Shown here one piece after another: positions 41,099 through 44,874 of a stretch of DNA of 44,874 nt (positions are counted from its first letter, which is position 1; the number at the start of each line of letters is the position of its first letter). The position numbers and the translations under genes were made by a program. The notes under the pieces were generated by a model. It searched no databases. It was not told the origin of the DNA and saw nothing but the letters and a program-made list of their open reading frames with translations. The stretch is from Parastagonospora avenae f. sp. tritici 18332-5 (Eukaryota; Ascomycota; Dothideomycetes; Pleosporales; Phaeosphaeriaceae), in NCBI GenBank assembly GCA_022559985.1, contig JAFJTR010000139.1, forward strand, positions 1 to 44,874, written 5' to 3'.

Positions 41099-43217
41099 AT
41101 GAGTAGTAAGCTCGAAAGATATCGATATTACCTGGGAACAGCCCAGGTAAGATTCCAAAACTTATACTACAGTCCTAGTAGTGCAAAGCCTGACGATTGT
41201 GTTGGCTGCTGCATATCCGATATAGAGCACAATCTACCTGCTTTGATTTGTCCCTCAGAATACCACAACTGTTTGGTCGGCGCACATATCTCTTCAGACG
41301 CGTTGTACGCCATCGGATCTTCTCCAAGACTTGCTCTTCCAATCGGCCTTGAGCTACCATGCCTTCACGGACGATTTCGGTTAGAGACTGCGAAAAGAGA
41401 TGAATCGCAAGGTGAGGACGACTGGTGGCTTGTTGATCTTTATAGTTCTGGTGAGAGCATTTATCCTGTTTGATATCGGCTGCTGAACAGTACATGGACG
41501 CACCTGCAACTGTTGTAACTCAAATTCGTGAGTCCTATCAACTACATACGTCTCCCTGTGACGGCGAAAAGTTTCTTCATATTCGATTTTACGAACGCGA
41601 GCGAAACTACGAAGTCGCAAAAAGATGGAAAAGGCTACTAGGAGCTAAGCTGAAGAGCCTGAATCAGATTCTACGTAATGAATGGCTTCGCATCTGTCTT
41701 GAGAGACTAGAGCCGTTTCGCTCTTTATGGATGAGTCTCCAAATCGGCTCGTTTCCACTCATACTGAGCTGGCGATGCAGACAGGTACGACTCCCTCAAG
41801 CCAAAGTGTTTCAGCTTATTAATTCCTCCAGGAGATTGAATGCTATTTGACGCAGATGTATGAGATCTGGCACAAAATCACAGGTGGTGATGCGCACCTC
41901 TGTGACGAGTACACCATCGAGAAGCTTGGGGGTTTTGCACCTCTATGGAGTTCCCGCGATCGCTCCATGATTGAGGGCTTGTTTGCCAGACACCAGGTCT
42001 TTCCTCGCGTACATGACCCCGAGGCACGCGCTCAGATCTGTCAAAGGGTGCTTGCTGTTGAAGGACTTATTTTGAATTTTCAGACCTTTTTTAAACATGT
42101 CAAGATTCTAGGACCCGTTATGCTTCCTTTAAGAGAGTTACTCCCTCCTAGCGAGTTGTACCCCTCAAAGGATGAATTCAACCTAGTGTCCAGACACCTT
42201 CCCTCGGTAAGAGACATCCTACTTCAGAATTACTGCGAGCGGCCTGTACAAGATAAGCAACAATACCTTCTACAATATAGCGAGCATGATGAGCGCTTTG
42301 TAGAAGGCAGCAACCCAGGACTGCATTCCTATTGGCAACTCTGTCTCTATCTATTGCGCCACGTGCAAGGCCATGGGAACCACCGCAAGAAACTACAAGA
42401 CCAGGTGCAGTCGTCGGAGCGTCCTGGAGGGGTGATTCGGCTTGGCCAATTTGCACGCAGGCTTGGGTTTGAGTCTGACATGATCTCGTCTCTCTGCAAC
42501 CAAGATCCTGACCTTTCGCAAATTCGCATGCACATGCTTCAAGAACGACCAAGTGTCTTCTTCTCTGCACCAGCCGACAAGTTCAATGCAGAAGCCCGTT
42601 CACGTCAAAGAGCGCAAGTGATCTTCGAACCTCGCCTGCCTGCTCCTACTCCTTTGATGACGACTGACAGCGCGACTACAACCCGGGTGCCCAGGAATCA
42701 CCCAGAGCTTTTTCTTCCCACAATATGGAGCGCTCTTACACAAGAGCCAAGATACGCGTTGACGGAGTACGGGGAGCTTGTGTTGATCTCGATGACCTTC
42801 TTCGAGAAATTCGGAACAAGTGCCGTTAGCGGTACCCGGGGGAATCCTCAACCGGGCCAACTATTATTCCGCTCTTCTTCCGTCTACTCAGTACCGGTAT
42901 ATCCCGATCATGTAGCTACGCCCCACGGCGTCGACATCACATTCTGGCATCTGCCCCAGAGTCGAGACATAGGTCCACTCGCGGAGTACAGATGCATTGC
43001 AGCGATAGATGATATCCAGAGGGTAGTCAACAGTATCCGCGCGAAGGGCGTAGCGCCTTTGTTTGCTTTAGTAGATACAGACCAGCGACTAAAACTTTGT
43101 GATCCTTCGCTGATCTGGCGTCGCCGAAGACAATCTAAGCAACCGGAAGACGTGTATTACGTATATAGCGATGAAAAGCCGGACATCTGGATTATGAAGA
43201 AGCTTGGTAATTACTGA
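41099..43217 (+). CDS. DUF3723-like protein, three exons
   Basis: DUF3723 proteins of unknown biochemical role are a recurrent Starship auxiliary family. Exon 1 from 41099 has LPALICPSEYHNCLVGAHIS, LELPCLHGRFRLETAKRD and DDWWLVDLYSSG, matching the family's Leu-His-Gly-x-x-Arg and WW-V-DLY order. Exon 2 (41491-41784) has DGEKFLHIRFYERE and SLWMSLQIGSFPLILSWR. Exon 3 (41832-43217), after a 47-nt GTACGA...CCAG intron, has QMYEIWHKITGG, FPRVHDPEARAQICQRVLAV and, at the end, EYRCIAAIDDIQRVV, LFALVDTDQRLKL and DIWIMKKLGNY. The first intron (GTGAGAG donor near 41456, CAG at 41490) would leave the frame one base off, so exon 1 may carry a small indel or another splice is used. About 675 residues. Confidence 0.65.
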
Positions 43218-43628
43218 ATGTCAGATATGTCACCTTATATGTAGCAAACAAAGGGTTTGCGTGATCGCTATTGCCCGTTTCAGCTCTCATAATCGATGAT
43301 GCGAGATACAGTACATTGTTGAGCCTAGCTTCTTAACCATTTTCAACGCCGCGTAGCCCTTATTGCCTTGTCTATGCTGTTTGACTCTGAATGTGCAGGT
43401 GAATAAGCATAAGCACAAGCATAAGCATAAGCAGACAAAATCAGCACAGACAGGTTCGTCTCTAGCGCGCGCATGCTGCGGACGCGCGGGGTAGCAATAA
43501 AGACGGGGTTATTCTTTAATCGGTCCGATAACGTGCCCGTGCGCGTCATGCGCGGAGTCGCGTAATGCGCGCCGAACACCAAAAACGCGTCTAACACCCT
43601 AACTTCAACAACCCATAACTCCACAACC
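43218..43628. other. Intergenic and transposon leader
   Basis: A run of GCATAA-type hexamers (about 43406-43432: AAGCATAAGCACAAGC and on) and a leader rich in CGCG. It may include the left end of the pogo element whose transposase starts at 43629, but only one end is visible so no inverted repeat could be tested. Confidence 0.4.
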
Positions 43629-44874
43629 ATGGAACCAATTCAAGCTGCGATTGAAGAAATCAATTCCATGCAACCAGGAGAACATTTTACATATACAGAA
43701 ATTGCTGCAAAACACAACGTGGTGCGTTCTACACTGACCCGAAGGCACAAGGGTCAGACAAGCGATTGGAACTCCAAAAAAGTTACCCAGCAGAAACTCA
43801 ACCCACAACAAGAGCTAGAACTCGTACGATATATAGAAGGTCTTACGAAACGAGGGCTTCCTCCTACGCGAGAGATGATCAAGAATTTTGGCTCTGAGAT
43901 TGCTCAGCAGCCTGTCTCTGAGAGCTGGGTTACCCGTTTTATCAACCGCCACGACGTCCATCTCATCTCAAAATGGGCCACCGGGCTTGATCGTACACGC
44001 GTCTCAGCCAACTCTGAGGTCAAATATAGACTCTACTTTGAGCTGCTGCACGGGAAGATGGAGGAGTACAATATTGAGCCAGGCAACACATACAATATGG
44101 ATGAGAAGGGCATCTTAATAGGCGTCATTGGCAGGAGCAAAAGGATCTTTTCCCGGCGTCAATGGGATAAGAAAGAGGTCAGGGCACCTCTTCAGGATGG
44201 ATCACGTGAGTTTTTGACGGTGCTGGCCTGTTGTTGCGCAGATGGGAGCTTCTTGCCGCCTAGCCTCATCTACGCTGCTAAAAAAGGTGCAATACGATCA
44301 TCCTGGGTGGACGATGTAGACGTCAGAAAACACCAGGTTTTTGTGACCTCAACACCAACAGGATGGAGCAACGACGACGTCGGTTTGGCCTGGCTTGAGC
44401 AGGTGTTTGATCGCCACACGAAGCAGAAAGCTTGCCGCGGGAGAAACTACCGGTTGCTCATCCTAGATGGCCATGGGAGTCACCTGACGATGGATTTTAT
44501 AAGCTATTGCGACCGTCATCGCATCCTCCTCATGGTGTTTCCACCTCATTCAACCCACACGTTGCAACCGCTCGACGTCGTCCTGTTTAAGCCGCTCTCA
44601 CAGGCCTATACCCAACGCCTCACTACCCATCTTCATGAGGCTCAAGGGCTCATCCCTATCGCCAAAGGTGACTTTTTTGGTCTATTTTGGGACGCCTGGG
44701 TGTCTGTTTTCAGCAGGGAAACGCTCATCTTAAAGGCGTTTGAAACAACAGGAATATGGCCAAAAGACCCCAACATCGTGCTCAAAAGGTTCACCCGAAC
44801 GCCTGAACGATCACCCAGCTCATCAAGGCTCTCACCATCTGATTGGCTACAAATGGAGCGTTTGGTACGTGCTG
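43629..44874 (+). mobile_element. Pogo-type transposase, 5' part, open to window end
   Basis: Cut-and-paste DDE transposase. From ATG 43629 the frame is open for 415 codons and runs off the window. The N-terminus MEPIQAAIEEINSMQPGEHF with HFTYTEIAAKHNVVRSTLTR is a helix-turn-helix, followed by a CENP-B-type second helix-turn-helix (VSESWVTRFINRHDVHL). The DDE core is complete: YNMDEKGILIG (first Asp), LLILDGHGSHLTMDF (second), HTLQPLDVVLFKPL (third). There are no stops, unlike the dead copy at 25-27 kb, which belongs to a different subfamily. It is probably recent or selected. The 3' end, inverted repeats and target site are outside the window. Confidence 0.88.

Noticed and set aside
27861..43217. 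Presence of a Starship captain recombinase
   Set aside because: No DUF3435/tyrosine-recombinase frame with the R-H-R-Y pattern was seen in any gene of the block, so the Starship idea rests on cargo alone.
1..44874. tRNA or rRNA genes
   Set aside because: No T-loop GGTTCGAATCC-type box paired with an A-box at suitable spacing was noticed by eye; a tRNAscan run would settle it.

Overview
This window is nuclear DNA of a filamentous ascomycete (Pezizomycotina). Dothideomycetes/Pleosporales is the likeliest class, but that is inferred from gene content only. Evidence: genes carry short introns (about 45-57 nt) with GT/AG ends and CTAAC/CTGAC-like branch sites; there is a HET-NB-ARC-TPR protein, a GH18 chitinase with fungal architecture and a DUF1996 protein; and several dead genes carry premature TAG/TAA codons of the kind produced by CpA-to-TpA change, the signature of repeat-induced point mutation (RIP).

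Layout. 0.4-3.4 kb: a dead JmjC gene with in-frame stops and a 240-bp TA-flanked MITE. 3.7-8.2 kb: an F-box/ankyrin gene, a bZIP relic and an intact four-exon GH18 chitinase, followed by a 17-bp minisatellite (8.33-8.70 kb). 8.8-19.4 kb: ordinary-looking chromosomal genes (a 466-aa conserved protein, a hAT relic, a small charged protein, a four-exon SRPK-like kinase, two convergent small genes, a GPI-anchored-like protein, a 245-aa protein), plus an upstream region carrying five copies of a CTCGTTGGGA motif.

19.45-27.63 kb: an 8.2-kb segment bounded by 40-bp inverted repeats (39/40 identical), each abutting a TA dinucleotide. Inside lie an apparently intact HET-NB-ARC-TPR gene (crossed by an assembly gap), a broken gene with a PD-(D/E)XK-like motif, and a pogo/Tc1-mariner transposase with nine premature stops but no frameshift. 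The segment begins three bases after the stop codon of the 245-aa gene.

27.9-43.2 kb: a dense block with a DUF1996 protein, a repeat-rich coiled-coil protein, a MADS-like protein, a ferric-reductase-like oxidoreductase, a 154-aa protein, a pseudokinase, two coiled-coil proteins, a patatin-like phospholipase with a Cys-rich finger, and a DUF3723-like protein. Ferric reductase, patatin-like, DUF3723 and NLR genes are the classic auxiliary set of Starship giant transposons, so this block may be Starship cargo, although no captain recombinase is visible. Two divergent gene pairs (MADS-like/ferric reductase and patatin/DUF3723) share very short intergenic regions with a TATA box for each direction. 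43.6 kb to the end: the 5' part of a second, apparently intact pogo-type transposase.

Exon coordinates were derived by eye from splice signals, frame and family conservation; no search was run.
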